DNA of 64,000 nucleotides from Rhizocola hellebori (GTDB taxonomy: Bacteria; Actinomycetota; Actinomycetes; Mycobacteriales; Micromonosporaceae): assembly GCF_016862955.1 (NCBI RefSeq), contig NZ_BONY01000050.1, positions 1-64,000 of the forward strand, written 5' to 3'. Below are positions 1-8,753 of this stretch, one piece after another. The notes beneath the pieces are model-generated. The model saw only the letters and a program-made list of their open reading frames with translations, ran no database searches and had not been told where the DNA came from. Numbering within the stretch: position 1 is the stretch's first letter; every line of letters starts with the position of its first letter. Both the position numbers and the translations under genes were made by a program.

Positions 1-2
1 TG

Positions 3-617
3 GCGCTGAGCAACGCCAACGGCACCCTGACCGTCGCCACACCGCTGGCGGGAGTGTTCGCCGACCACGCCACCGCGGCCACCGCGCGAGCCGTGGCAGG
101 CGACTTCAACGGCGACGGCCGCACCGACATCGCCTTGACCGGCGTCGCCGGCTGGAATTCGATCCCGTTGGCGCTGAGCAACGCCAACGGCACTCTGAAC
201 GTGACCGTCCCGTTCGCCACCACCTTTGCCGACCTCGCCGGCCAGCCGGCCGCGCGGATCCTCACCGGAGATTTCAACGGTGACGGCCGCACCGACATCG
301 CCCTGGCCGGGGTGCCCGGATGGAACTCGATTCCCATCGCCTCGCTGCACCCGGACGGCACGTGGAACCAGTCCCTTCCAGGCTCGGCATACTTCGCCAC
401 CACGGCCGCCGATCCGGGCGCGTGGATCGTGCCCGGGGACTTCAACAACGACGGCAACACCGACATCGCCGTCACCGGAGGCAGCGCAATGAACTCGATT
501 GTCGTGGCAGTCAGCGATGGCGATGGCACCTTTAGCACGTACGACCCCTATGTCGGAGCCTTCGCCACGCACGCGGCCACCCCAGCGGCCAAACTCGTGG
601 CACCCCGGCGTCTGTGA
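3..617 (+). CDS. FG-GAP/VCBS-like repeat protein, 5' end outside the window
   Basis: The reading frame is open from the first base, so the start lies upstream of the window. The visible part is a tandem array of about 50-residue units, each with a DFNGDGRTDIAL-type core (DxNxDGxxD calcium-binding-like loop) followed by a GWNSIP segment and a strand ending in NANGT or DGDGT. This is the FG-GAP/VCBS beta-propeller repeat found in secreted actinobacterial proteins. Repeats also match at DNA level (about 99-134 and 267-302). The last unit stops just before its expected DFNGDG core: after AKLV the frame reads APRRL and ends. The C-terminus therefore looks cut by a deletion or frameshift. Function is unknown; extracellular binding is the family expectation. 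Confidence 0.7.
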   Translation, partial: ALSNANGTLTVATPLAGVFADHATAATARAVAGDFNGDGRTDIALTGVAGWNSIPLALSNANGTLNVTVPFATTFADLAGQPAARILTGDFNGDGRTDIALAGVPGWNSIPIASLHPDGTWNQSLPGSAYFATTAADPGAWIVPGDFNNDGNTDIAVTGGSAMNSIVVAVSDGDGTFSTYDPYVGAFATHAATPAAKLVAPRRL

Positions 618-724
618 GAACACACTTAGGCACACCGTGAAAGGACCGGTCCACTCTGGACACACATGGGCGGCGCAGGTGCGTGCTGTTTGCACCCGGA
701 TGATGAGACCTCGAGTCCGTTGAC

Positions 725-736
725 AGTTGATCAACT
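725..736. other. 12-bp perfect palindrome AGTTGATCAACT
   Basis: The sequence reads identically on both strands. It lies in the non-coding gap between two convergent genes, so a role as a promoter operator is unlikely. It may be chance or a protein-binding site. Confidence 0.3.
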
Positions 737-756
737 TGCGTTGATGAATGGGTAGC

Positions 757-792
757 GGCGATGACCCGGGCGCTATGCCCGAGGTCATCGCC
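757..792. terminator. Bidirectional stem-loop terminator between convergent genes
   Basis: Arms GGCGATGACC (757-766) and GGTCATCGCC (783-792) pair perfectly. The stem continues with CGGGC (767-771) and GCCCG (777-781), giving about 15 bp with one bulged A and a 5-base loop. There is no T-tract on either side. It lies 14 bp past the stop of the minus-strand gene at 806 and 140 bp past the plus-strand stop at 617. Confidence 0.7.
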
Positions 793-805
793 GGCTGTGC
801 CTCGA

Positions 806-1678
806 TCAGGTCAGGAGAATGTTTGGCCCGCAGAGCAGATTTCCCACATTCTTGACGGTGAACCAGAATTCACGCTCCGGTGTCCCATCAAGGTTGATCC
901 GCTGCAGGTACCATCGCCGCTGAACCCCGAATTCACAACTGAAACCGCTTTGAGTGTGGCTTGGCTTGATACCTATCGCATAAACCTTGTCCAATGGGTT
1001 CGCGTTGTTGCGGGCGAACGTGCCCACTTCGCCAGGTGCCATCATGTTTGCTATCCAGGGCAGGTTGATGGAGGACGAACCGAGCAGGATCGCACCCATA
1101 CACGAGATGGCGCCGACGTTGGCGACTTTGAACTTGAACTCCCGCTCGACACCGCCGGCCTCGTCGTAGTGCAGTACGTCCCACCGGCTGATGACCTCCA
1201 GCTGGCAGGGCGCGCTGCTGGTCGCGCCCATCGGGACCAGGCCGGGGATGTGCGAGCTGGTGAGGCCGGCGTTGTTCCATGTGTGGGTGGAGATTTCGCC
1301 TGGCTTGAGCACGGGCGTGTACCAGTTGGCCGGGGCGATGGTCGGCATCTCCCTGAGCCAGACGACGGTGTAGCAGAAAATCGCGCCTATGTTCTTAATC
1401 GTGACCTTAAGCTGTCGTTCCAGCCCTTGGTACTGCTGGACATACCACACGCGCATGATCTCGAATTCGCATGGCGCTTCGGGCGTCGCGAGCTGCGGAT
1501 TGAGGCCGACCTCGTAGGCGATGTTCAATGGGTTGGCGTTGTTCCAGGTGAAGGTGTGGCTCACCCCGGGGGCAATCAGCGGGGAAGTCCAGCTGGGAGC
1601 GGCATGGGCGGGTGCCGGAAGCGCCAGAGCCGCTGTGCCGGCCAGCACGGCGACGACGAAATATCTGAGTACTCTCAT
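806..1678 (-). CDS. Secreted protein with three internal repeats, family unknown
   Basis: From the ATG at 1678 the product has a standard Sec signal peptide: Arg near the start, a hydrophobic core VVAVLAGTAALAL and an AHA cleavage site about 27 residues in. The mature part is three copies of a roughly 90-residue unit. Each has a TxxWNNA-like element (ARNNANPL in the third copy), a Cys in a CEFEI/CQLEV/CEFGV strand, an RxWY or RWDV element, and an FxVxNVG-like strand followed by a second Cys. The paired cysteines probably form one disulfide per repeat. An in-frame start 15 codons upstream (1723) is possible, but it would put a charged stretch before the signal peptide. Neither start has a strong ribosome binding site. 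I do not recognise the family; it is an exported beta-rich protein. Confidence 0.7.
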   Translation of the reverse strand: MRVLRYFVVAVLAGTAALALPAPAHAAPSWTSPLIAPGVSHTFTWNNANPLNIAYEVGLNPQLATPEAPCEFEIMRVWYVQQYQGLERQLKVTIKNIGAIFCYTVVWLREMPTIAPANWYTPVLKPGEISTHTWNNAGLTSSHIPGLVPMGATSSAPCQLEVISRWDVLHYDEAGGVEREFKFKVANVGAISCMGAILLGSSSINLPWIANMMAPGEVGTFARNNANPLDKVYAIGIKPSHTQSGFSCEFGVQRRWYLQRINLDGTPEREFWFTVKNVGNLLCGPNILLT

Positions 1679-1796
1679 ATGAGCATGCTTCGCATGGTCG
1701 AAGGATCGTGAAAGCAGATTCATGACACCATCACTAATGGCTATCCGATCGCGGCACAGCCCAGCCGACGTGTTGACGCGGCGGCTGATCTGGTGC

Positions 1797-2633
1797 TCAG
1801 GTGAGATCGGTCGACCTGCTCAGTTTCTCCCAACGGTCCAGGTCGGTGCGCAGTTGCTCGTGGTGGCCGCGGATGCTGTCGACTGCATCGTTTCCCAGGG
1901 CCAGCCGTAGGGGCGGGTCGTCGCTGTTGAGTGTTTCCAGGATCGCCTGGGCCGCCTTGGCCGGGTCACCTGGTTGACTGCCGTGCATGTTGTCTATGGC
2001 GGTTCTCGTCTGGCCGGTCGAGACCCGGTATGCCTCGATGGTGGCCGAGCGGTGCATGCGATGCCCGCCGAACTCGGTGCGGAACGCGCCGGGCTCGACG
2101 ATCAGGACGCGGACGCCGAACGGCCCCATCTCGGCGGCCAGCGCCTCCGACAGCCCTTCCAGCGCGAACTTGGCCGCGCAGTAGGCGCCGAAGCCGGGCA
2201 TGCTGAGCTGGCCACCCATTGAGCTGATCTGCACGATCGTGCCGCTGCCCTGTTGGCGCAGCTGTGGCAGCGCTGCCTTCGTCACTGCGACCGCGCCGAA
2301 GAACATGACCTCCATCAGTGCGCGCAGGTCCGGCATGGCCATTTCCTCCACCGCCCCGACCGAGCCGTACCCAGCGTTATTGACAACTACGTCGATCCGG
2401 CCGAATGCGTCGATGGTGGCCGCTACCGCTTCCTCGATCGTCGCGGTGTCGGTGACATCCAGAATGGTGCCGCGCGCCCGGTCACCACCGGCGGCAACGA
2501 GGTCGGTGAGTTGCTCGGGGCGCCGGGCGGTGGCCATGACGTGATCGCCGGCCGCCAAGGCGGCCAGGGCGAGGTGCCGACCGAACCCCGTCGAGCATCC
2601 GGTGATCAGCCACACACGTTCCCTTTTGGACAT
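1797..2633 (-). CDS. SDR-family NAD(P)-dependent oxidoreductase
   Basis: A 278-residue classical short-chain dehydrogenase/reductase. The dinucleotide-binding motif TGCSTGFG lies near residue 12, the NNAG motif near residue 88, and the catalytic set is Ser (ISSMGG), Tyr and Lys (YCAAK) around residues 139-160. A basic ARR after the second strand suggests NADPH preference. The start at 2633 is preferred because GAGGAG sits 9 bases upstream; the open frame extends about 35 codons further but without family-like sequence. The gene diverges from a LysR regulator (start 2754) across 120 bp containing an inverted repeat, so regulation by that LysR protein is likely. The substrate is unknown; relatives reduce carbonyls of small molecules. 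Confidence 0.9.
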   Translation of the reverse strand: MSKRERVWLITGCSTGFGRHLALAALAAGDHVMATARRPEQLTDLVAAGGDRARGTILDVTDTATIEEAVAATIDAFGRIDVVVNNAGYGSVGAVEEMAMPDLRALMEVMFFGAVAVTKAALPQLRQQGSGTIVQISSMGGQLSMPGFGAYCAAKFALEGLSEALAAEMGPFGVRVLIVEPGAFRTEFGGHRMHRSATIEAYRVSTGQTRTAIDNMHGSQPGDPAKAAQAILETLNSDDPPLRLALGNDAVDSIRGHHEQLRTDLDRWEKLSRSTDLT

Positions 2634-2699
2634 ACTGCAAAACTCCTCGATGGTACGCGGCAGATCTTGCTCTGCCTGCCTCGTTCCCATCTTTTGCCA

Positions 2700-2716
2700 G
2701 CCACCTCGCAGGTGGC
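2700..2716. promoter_or_regulatory. Inverted repeat in the SDR/LysR divergent promoter region
   Basis: Seven-base arms GCCACCT and AGGTGGC are separated by CGC (2707-2709). The site lies between the two divergent start codons, 38 bp from the LysR start. Position and dyad symmetry fit a LysR-type binding site, though the classical T-N11-A core is not obvious. Confidence 0.4.
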
Positions 2717-2753
2717 CAACACCCGTTTCCTGCAACGGCTACAGTCAGAACCT

Positions 2754-3656
2754 GTGACCCCGGACCTGCGCCAGCTGCGGTACTTCGTGGCGGTGGCTGA
2801 ACACCTGAACTTCACCCGCGCCGCCGGCGCGCTGCGCATTGCCCAGCAGTCGTTGTCGCAACAGGTCACTGTGCTGGAACGGGTCCTGGGCGCGCGGCTG
2901 CTTGACCGCGACACCCGCGGCACCCGGCTGACCGAGGTCGGCCGCATCTTCCTGCCCGAGGCACGCGCGGTCCTCGCCCGAGCCGACGAAGCCGTGGCCG
3001 TCGTCGGACGCGCGGCACGCGGCGAGATCGGCCGGCTCAACCTCGCCTTCCTCAGCTCCACCACCAACTACATGCTCCCGCCGGTCGTCCGGGCCTTCCG
3101 TGAACGGTTCCCCGACGTCGAGTTGACCACCAGCGATGTGAGCATCAGCGAACTCGTGGCCGGCCTGCGCGACGGACGCTACGACGCCGCATTCACCCGG
3201 CCACCTCTGGTTGACGACCTCGCCACCAAAACGCTGATCACCGAACAGGTCTGCGCCGTCCTGCCCGAGGGCCACCCACTGGCCACCCGGGCGCAGTTGC
3301 GGCTGCGCGACCTCGCCGACGAACCATGGGTCCTCACGCCGCGCGCCTCCTGGCCGCCCTGGCACCGCAAATACGACCAGGACTTCCACCACGCAGGATT
3401 CGAACCGAACGTGGTCCAGCGGGCCAGCAGCGTGCCGAGCCTGCTCGCACTGGTCGCCGCCGGGATCGGCGTCACCCGGCTCGCCGGGTCAGCACGCAGC
3501 CTGCGCCGCACCGCGGTGGTGTTCGTGCCCCTCACCGGCGATCACGCCGACACCGTAGCCGCGTGGCACCCCAACACAACCAAGCCCGCACTGCCCAATT
3601 TGCTCGAGATGGTCACCGAACTGGCCGCAACCATTGACCTGGCCCAAGCCGGATAG
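2754..3656 (+). CDS. LysR-family transcriptional regulator
   Basis: A 300-residue protein, the usual LysR length. The N-terminal winged helix (residues 1-60) begins LRQLRYFVAVAE, with helix-turn-helix sequence RAAGALRIAQQSLSQQV. A two-lobe substrate-binding domain follows from about residue 90 (LNLAF...YMLPPVVRAFRERFP). The GTG at 2754 is chosen because it gives the canonical N-terminus; a longer open frame upstream has no family similarity. It is transcribed away from the SDR gene, the usual arrangement in which the regulator controls its neighbour and itself. The inducer is unknown. Confidence 0.92.
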   Translation: MTPDLRQLRYFVAVAEHLNFTRAAGALRIAQQSLSQQVTVLERVLGARLLDRDTRGTRLTEVGRIFLPEARAVLARADEAVAVVGRAARGEIGRLNLAFLSSTTNYMLPPVVRAFRERFPDVELTTSDVSISELVAGLRDGRYDAAFTRPPLVDDLATKTLITEQVCAVLPEGHPLATRAQLRLRDLADEPWVLTPRASWPPWHRKYDQDFHHAGFEPNVVQRASSVPSLLALVAAGIGVTRLAGSARSLRRTAVVFVPLTGDHADTVAAWHPNTTKPALPNLLEMVTELAATIDLAQAG

Positions 3657-3731
3657 AAACTTCGGCAAAGCGATGCATGGCGCGAGCGCGTCTGCACGAC
3701 CATCGACAGCTTCAGCCTGCTGCATGTCCTG

Positions 3732-4154
3732 CTAGCCGTCCTCATGGTCGAGGTGGGCAGCGAACTCCTGGTAGGACGAGTCGGCTTTGGGAAGTTGTTG
3801 TGCCTGCACCATCGCCGCACCGAGTTGCAGCCGTAACTGCGGGTCATCGCACTCCAGCCCGAACTGGATGATCTCGGCGACCTGCTCAGTGGTGCCCGCG
3901 CGGAAGAACGTTCCACTGTCGACCATGTACATCCAGGCATCGAACGCGTACCGGTCGCCGTCGACGATCCGCCAGTGCTCACAAAAGCCCAGGAAGGAAG
4001 GCCCTTCATCGACGCTGCCCTCGGCCAGACGGGCCTGGGCCGGCAGGTCCTGTCCGTCGTAGGCCACTCCGGACAGCCGCAGTTGCTCACGCTGCACCTC
4101 GGAGAGCTGGTCGATTGAACGCACCTCGGTGCGGTCCACGAATTGCAGCGCCAC
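3732..4154 (-). CDS. Conserved-looking hypothetical protein, 140 residues
   Basis: The chosen GTG start at 4154 is preceded by AAGGGAG with a 6-base gap. Upstream in the same frame the composition becomes Arg/Pro-rich and loses coding character, so longer starts are rejected. The product is soluble and acidic, with a Trp/Tyr-rich centre (FDAWMYMVDSGTFF) and a C-terminal helical part (EQVAEIIQFGLECDD). No signal peptide, membrane segment or known motif is visible. It is convergent with the LysR gene. The 300 bp between this start and the lipoprotein gene downstream show no further gene and probably hold two divergent promoters. Confidence 0.65.
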   Translation of the reverse strand: MALQFVDRTEVRSIDQLSEVQREQLRLSGVAYDGQDLPAQARLAEGSVDEGPSFLGFCEHWRIVDGDRYAFDAWMYMVDSGTFFRAGTTEQVAEIIQFGLECDDPQLRLQLGAAMVQAQQLPKADSSYQEFAAHLDHEDG

Positions 4155-4457
4155 AGGCGACTCCCTTGGGTCAGAGGTTGGGCTACGCTCCCCCCGCCGG
4201 CGGGCCGGGCCGGGCGATGCGAGATTGCCCGAAACCATATCGCTGGCCGTCCGGCTCCGCAGCGGCCAGGTGTGCCCGGGTAGTGGAGGACGGCCTCTGG
4301 GGTACCTATCGCTGGCCGGGTGCGTGCCGGTTGGCTTGTGCAGCGTCCAGACAGGGTGTGCCGCTGTGCAGGATGCCGACGCCGACTGCCGTTGGAGCGA
4401 AGGTCGGTATGTGGCGACCGTCTGGAACCGGGCCAGCTCTGCATGACTCCTGCTGGC

Positions 4458-4976
4458 ATGAAACACGTCCTGCTCTGCCTCGCCATCGCAGCGCTGGCCG
4501 GCTGCGATTCGGCCGCGCCGGTGGCTCAGCCGGCCCCAAGCCCCACCCGTTCGGCCATTGCGCCGCCGTCGATGTCGCCGATCGACGGGCTGTCGGGCTG
4601 TCCGGTTACCCAGCCGGTTCCTGCCGGGCCGGAGGTCCCCGCAGGCGCACTGTTCGGCCAATCATCCGCCTTCGGCAACGCCGACCTTTGGGTGGGTGCG
4701 CTAGGCCCGGCCGGCGTATTCACGCTCGAACCGGATCCTCTTCATGGCATGGGAACCAAGCTGGGCTGGTACCGCATCGCCACAGGAAAACTCCAGATTG
4801 TCGGCAGGCGCCTGGACGGCCCAGCACCGGCGCTGATCTCCCACGTGCCCGACGGCTACGGTGAGACCGGATTCCAATCCAGCGGTGTGAACTTTCCCAG
4901 CGAAGGCTGCTGGGAAGTCACCGGCACGGTCGGCTCGGCCCGGCTGACCTTCATCACCCTCGTCAAAAGACCATGA
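4458..4976 (+). CDS. Putative lipoprotein, 172 residues
   Basis: The N-terminus MKHVLLCLAIAALAGC is a lipoprotein signal with lipobox LAGC (Cys16). A Ser/Pro/Ala-rich linker follows, typical of actinobacterial surface lipoproteins. The folded part (from about residue 40) contains two further Cys (SGCPV and EGCWEV), probably a disulfide, and ends in beta-rich sequence (EVTGTVGSARLTFITLV). An ATG five codons upstream (4443) is also possible; neither has a clear ribosome binding site. The function is unknown; it should be anchored to the outer face of the cytoplasmic membrane. Confidence 0.75.
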   Translation: MKHVLLCLAIAALAGCDSAAPVAQPAPSPTRSAIAPPSMSPIDGLSGCPVTQPVPAGPEVPAGALFGQSSAFGNADLWVGALGPAGVFTLEPDPLHGMGTKLGWYRIATGKLQIVGRRLDGPAPALISHVPDGYGETGFQSSGVNFPSEGCWEVTGTVGSARLTFITLVKRP

Positions 4977-4977
4977 C

Positions 4978-5016
4978 CAAGGGTCAGCTGGCGAGGCTTC
5001 ACCGGGCTCACCCTTG
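4978..5016. terminator. Weak inverted repeat between convergent genes
   Basis: CAAGGGT (4978-4984) and ACCCTTG (5010-5016) form a 7-bp stem with a 25-base loop, starting just past the lipoprotein stop and 33 bp from the GNAT stop. The long loop makes it a modest terminator candidate. Confidence 0.35.
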
Positions 5017-5049
5017 CCGTGGCAGCGCCCTACCGTCCAACATGGACAC

Positions 5050-5508
5050 TCAGTCCGGCACACAGCCTTGCTCGTTGCTGCTGTGAGGCAATGTCAGTGG
5101 CTTGACCCATCTCGCGCAGTCGCTCTGTGGTGCATACCCGGCTGCGGCCCAGACGTTGATCCCTAGTTCGTTGTCGTTGAGTACCATGGCATCGGCCCGG
5201 TGCCCGCCCAGCGCCACGAAGCGCTGCTCGGCGGCGTCGAGGAGCAGACGGCCGATGCCTTGTCGGCGCCGCGCCGGGTGAACGGCGAATCGGTAGAGGT
5301 GACAACGCCAGCCATCCCATCCGGCGATCACCGAGCCGACGATTTGTTCATCGTGGACGGCGATCAGCAGCGCTTGCGGGTCACGGGTTATCAGCTCCTG
5401 TATGGCGCGAGCGGAGTCTGAGCGGTTGGTGTTCTCGGCAGCGATTCGCCAGAAGGCGAGAACTGCAGCGACGTCGGCGGCGGTGGCCTGGCGCAGGGTG
5501 ATCGACAT
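5050..5508 (-). CDS. GNAT-family N-acetyltransferase
   Basis: A 152-residue single-domain GNAT protein. The acetyl-CoA pyrophosphate-binding loop RRRQGIGRLLL (around residues 80-90) follows strand 4 (YRFAVHPA), and the C-terminal part NVWAAAGYAP is the usual helix 4/strand 6 element. It should transfer an acyl group from acyl-CoA to an amine; the substrate cannot be told. No Shine-Dalgarno sequence precedes the ATG, but CATAAT lies about 8 bases upstream, fitting a -10 box and a leaderless transcript. Confidence 0.88.
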   Translation of the reverse strand: MSITLRQATAADVAAVLAFWRIAAENTNRSDSARAIQELITRDPQALLIAVHDEQIVGSVIAGWDGWRCHLYRFAVHPARRRQGIGRLLLDAAEQRFVALGGHRADAMVLNDNELGINVWAAAGYAPQSDCARWVKPLTLPHSSNEQGCVPD

Positions 5509-5648
5509 GACGGCGATTATGGCAGCGCCGGGCCGGCCAGGGCCCCAGGCGATTCCGGCATGCGGGAGCGGACAGGCTGCGGTCGGTGACCCCGGGCTAC
5601 TTCATTTCGTGCTGCGAGCCACAATCTGGATGCCGCTCAAGTGAACGG

Positions 5649-7436
5649 TCAGCCGGCCGAGCGCTGATCGATGATCATCTTGTGTGCGCCGGCTAGGTCG
5701 AGGATACGGGCGGCTCTGGGCAGCCATACGGTGTCGAGGTGGAAGGTGGCCTGATAACCGGTCCGGGCGGCATGACCGGCTTCCTGCGGTGGGGTGAGGG
5801 CGATGCCGTCCACGAAGTCCTGGGTGTACGCCGTGCCGTCGACCCAAGCGTTGATGGTGACCTGGGCGCAATAAGCATCAATGAAGCCGACGATGCCGAA
5901 CGGCGGCGGCAGGCCGGGCACCCAGATCGGCGGAAAGCTCGACGCTTTCATGCCTTTCCACAGGCTCTTGACGTCGACCGGGTACGACGCGAGCCGTCCT
6001 GCACTGCCCATGGCGAACGTGTGATCATCAGCGATGACGATGTAGGCCTCTGGTGCCTCGGCCTCTACCAGAGCCTCGACTGCCCTCTCCACCAGCCGTG
6101 TGGGCAGGACGGGATCGGTGCGTCGCGCGCCGGTGTACATCTCCGGCCTGTTCCGGGCAACGCTTCGCCAGGTGATGGTGAGGATGTCTTCGGTGGGGAG
6201 GGTGGGCAGGTGGCCCGCCGCGCGCCACCGCAACCGGTCGGTCGGCAAACCGAGGTGCCGCAGGCTGCTCAACCACGATCCGTCGGGGTCGGCCCAGAGT
6301 TCGTCACGGCCGAACGCTGCCTTGGCGAAGTTGCCCTGCCTCGCGGTGACCCGACCGGATTCGGGCAGTCCGTTCGGGAACGCCACCCGCAGGTACGGCT
6401 CGCACGCGGCGCGTTTGCCGGCATCCTGGGCACTCAGCCAGATCGCGTCGAAGGGCAGCGTGGCCAGGGCGCTTTCATAAAGCTCGTCAAAGCTGCCGAC
6501 CCGGTCGCAGAAGGTGTCGGCGACCTGCGCGGCGTAGGGGTCGAGCGTTCGCGAAGCCAGGCCTTCGCCGAATGCGGCGTGGAGAGCTCTCGGCGCGCGA
6601 GACACCGCCTCCAGCAATTTCAGCGCCACAGGGTCGGTGGCCAACGCGGGGGCGAGCGCCGCACACGCCCGCACCCCCAGATGAACGTCGTCGAGCCAGG
6701 CACGCGGCTGCCCGCCGAGTCGACCGATACCGGCCACCAGCGATGCCCGGTGCCGCGGGTCGGCCACGGTGGCCGCCAAACGCTCGTGATAATCCAGCAA
6801 CGGCGCGCGTAGAGCGGCCAGGTCGGGATGAGTCACAAGCCGGGCCGCCGCGTGGGCGGCCTGCTGCCGGGTGCGCGTGGGCCACGGCTCATGCAGCAGC
6901 GGCTCGATCGCCGCGTACACCTCCGGCAGCAAGTCGTGACAATCGACCACCGCCGCTGCCATCAGCACCCGGCCCGGCTCGTCGTCGACCGTCCAGTGGA
7001 ACACCGGTCGCGGGGCGGCCAGAAACTTGTCAAGCCACGCCTGCACCCCCGCCGTCCGGCGGCCAGCCGCCAACACCCGCAGGCCCGCAACGTCATCCAC
7101 AGTGAGTACCGTCCGGGCGATCTCGTGGATGAAATGAAGGACGCCCTCACGCAACGTCTCGTCGTCACGGCCGAAGTCCGGATCGGTCACCCTCCCGGCA
7201 AGGATCCTCAGCGCGGGCACGGTGGCCGGTGTGAGTAGGCCGCCGCCGTACAACGCCGACCACAGGTAGCTGTACGGCACTTGCGTGTGAAAGCCGTCCG
7301 CTGACTCGTCGTCAACCGCCGTCAGCTCATTGCGACTCAACGCATCCAGATGCAGCGCCGCATCTGCCGCCACCCCATACGCATGGAACAGGTTCGGCGG
7401 CCACACCAACCCATCACCCGATCTCATCAACGCCAT
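5649..7436 (-). CDS. Large hypothetical protein with alpha-helical repeat-like N-terminal half
   Basis: A 595-residue soluble protein without signal peptide or membrane segments. Residues about 60-330 are a run of Ala/Leu-rich helices resembling HEAT-type repeats (for example LLTPATVPALRILAG and AAHAAARLVTHPDLAAL). The C-terminal part (about residues 420-595) is mixed alpha/beta and ends with strands such as TGYQATFHLDTVWLP. I do not recognise a catalytic motif. The gene stands alone on the minus strand, with 140 bp to the GNAT gene and 340 bp to the divergent beta-helix gene. A scaffold or protein-binding role is only a guess. Confidence 0.75.
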   Translation of the reverse strand: MALMRSGDGLVWPPNLFHAYGVAADAALHLDALSRNELTAVDDESADGFHTQVPYSYLWSALYGGGLLTPATVPALRILAGRVTDPDFGRDDETLREGVLHFIHEIARTVLTVDDVAGLRVLAAGRRTAGVQAWLDKFLAAPRPVFHWTVDDEPGRVLMAAAVVDCHDLLPEVYAAIEPLLHEPWPTRTRQQAAHAAARLVTHPDLAALRAPLLDYHERLAATVADPRHRASLVAGIGRLGGQPRAWLDDVHLGVRACAALAPALATDPVALKLLEAVSRAPRALHAAFGEGLASRTLDPYAAQVADTFCDRVGSFDELYESALATLPFDAIWLSAQDAGKRAACEPYLRVAFPNGLPESGRVTARQGNFAKAAFGRDELWADPDGSWLSSLRHLGLPTDRLRWRAAGHLPTLPTEDILTITWRSVARNRPEMYTGARRTDPVLPTRLVERAVEALVEAEAPEAYIVIADDHTFAMGSAGRLASYPVDVKSLWKGMKASSFPPIWVPGLPPPFGIVGFIDAYCAQVTINAWVDGTAYTQDFVDGIALTPPQEAGHAARTGYQATFHLDTVWLPRAARILDLAGAHKMIIDQRSAG

Positions 7437-7540
7437 CCTACGACCAGCAGACGCCCCGATCCAGTCACCGAGAAAGTGCTAAGCACCAACGAATCTGCCA
7501 ACAATGCAGAGGCGTTCATTTGCCCCCGAGCGGTGCCGGT

Positions 7541-7747
7541 TCATTGGCTGTCATCGGCCTTCCGGCGGCGCGCAAGGGCTCGCGTTCCTGGACAACTGCG
7601 GCGTCCTTCGACGCCCACCTGAACGAATCGCTGATCCTTAACGAACGTAACCAACCTGTCGCTGCCCCCGGTTGCCACCGCCGGCTCATCCTGGGCTGAG
7701 CCCACATACCAACCGGAATCCGACCCGGCGGCCCGCTTGGCCGCCAT
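7541..7747 (-). CDS. Possible small gene or gene fragment in the 7437-7779 gap
   Basis: The first 45 residues look like real protein (SDSGWYVGSAQDEP, then DRLVTFVKDQRFVQVGVEG) with beta-strand alternation. The tail turns into Arg-rich sequence that looks non-coding. This could be a short orphan or the 5' part of a gene broken by a frameshift near 7610. No other gene is visible in this 343-bp gap. Confidence 0.3.
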   Translation of the reverse strand: MAAKRAAGSDSGWYVGSAQDEPAVATGGSDRLVTFVKDQRFVQVGVEGRRSCPGTRALARRRKADDSQ

Positions 7748-7779
7748 CACTTGACGGACGGCGCCGAGTACGATCGATA

Positions 7780-8742
7780 ATGATCGCCGTGGTCATCAAG
7801 CTATCTGGATACCTCGCCCTGGTGCTACTGGTCGGCACAGCCTGTTCGGCGCCCGCAAAAGCGCCAACTTCGCCCACCGCATCGTCTGAGGCAACCGCGT
7901 CGGATTCGCCCTCGCCGGAGACCGTGCCCGCAGGCACCACCCCTCCCGCCACACCGGCCAGACCGTCCGCGACCTCGGTGCCTGCCGCAAAGGGTTTCCC
8001 CACCAAGGACAACACGGGTGTTCCCACCGGGGTGAGCCTTACCCGGTACCAAGGAAATCTGGTGATCAAAAGTCCCGGCGTCTACGAGAACTACGACGTC
8101 TCCGGCTGCGTCGAAATCAACGCCGACAACGTGACCCTGCGGCGCAGCCGCGTCGGCAGCTCCGGCGGATGCCCCCATTACGTCGTCAAGTCCTTCGGCC
8201 GCCACAACATCCTCATCGAGGACGTCGAGATCGTGCTGACCGGGTGGGACACCAAGGGGATCGCCTTCGACGGCTACACTGCCCGGCGGGTCAAGTTCTC
8301 CCCCGGACCCAACGGGCAGGGCGCCGACTGCGCGGCCGCCGGCACCGACGTGGTCATCGAGGACTCCTACTGCGCGCTGGGCACCGGCGGCCCCTCCGAT
8401 GGCCCGCACTACGACGGCATCCAATCCGACGGCGGAAAGAACATCGTGATCCGGCACAACACCATCCGCGTGCCCTACCCGCAGACCTCGGCGATCCTCA
8501 TGAGCACCAACACCTCACCGATCAGCAATGTGACCATCGACCGTAACCTGTTGGCCGGCGGCGGCTGGACCGTCTACTGCGGCACCGCGAACAAGCCGGT
8601 CGGCGGCACGTTCGTCTTCACCGGCAACCGTTTCAGCCGAGAGTTCTTCCCCAAGGGCGGCAGCTACGGCCCGGCGGCCTACTGCGACGGCCTGGGCTCG
8701 GGCAACGTGTGGCACGACACCGGCCGATCGATCCAAGGCTGA
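7780..8742 (+). CDS. Exported parallel beta-helix protein (pectate-lyase-like fold)
   Basis: The N-terminus carries a hydrophobic export segment ending in a Cys (LVLLVGTAC, Cys near residue 22), resembling a weak lipobox, then a Ser/Thr/Pro-rich linker of about 60 residues. The rest (from about residue 80) is a right-handed beta-helix: rungs such as NVTLRRSRVG, NILIEDVEIV, NIVIRHNTIRV and NVTIDRNLLAGG, the signature of the pectate-lyase/PbH1 superfamily. Several Cys probably make disulfides. It may act on or bind polysaccharide, but catalytic residues cannot be assigned. TTGACG (7751-7756) and GATAAT next to the ATG could be a promoter giving a near-leaderless transcript. Confidence 0.8.
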   Translation: MIAVVIKLSGYLALVLLVGTACSAPAKAPTSPTASSEATASDSPSPETVPAGTTPPATPARPSATSVPAAKGFPTKDNTGVPTGVSLTRYQGNLVIKSPGVYENYDVSGCVEINADNVTLRRSRVGSSGGCPHYVVKSFGRHNILIEDVEIVLTGWDTKGIAFDGYTARRVKFSPGPNGQGADCAAAGTDVVIEDSYCALGTGGPSDGPHYDGIQSDGGKNIVIRHNTIRVPYPQTSAILMSTNTSPISNVTIDRNLLAGGGWTVYCGTANKPVGGTFVFTGNRFSREFFPKGGSYGPAAYCDGLGSGNVWHDTGRSIQG

Positions 8743-8753
8743 GGTTCACCGAC

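Noticed and set aside
761-1711. Long plus-strand frame opposite the secreted repeat protein
   Set aside because: It has no signal or family pattern and mirrors the minus-strand gene, which has a signal peptide and internal repeats.
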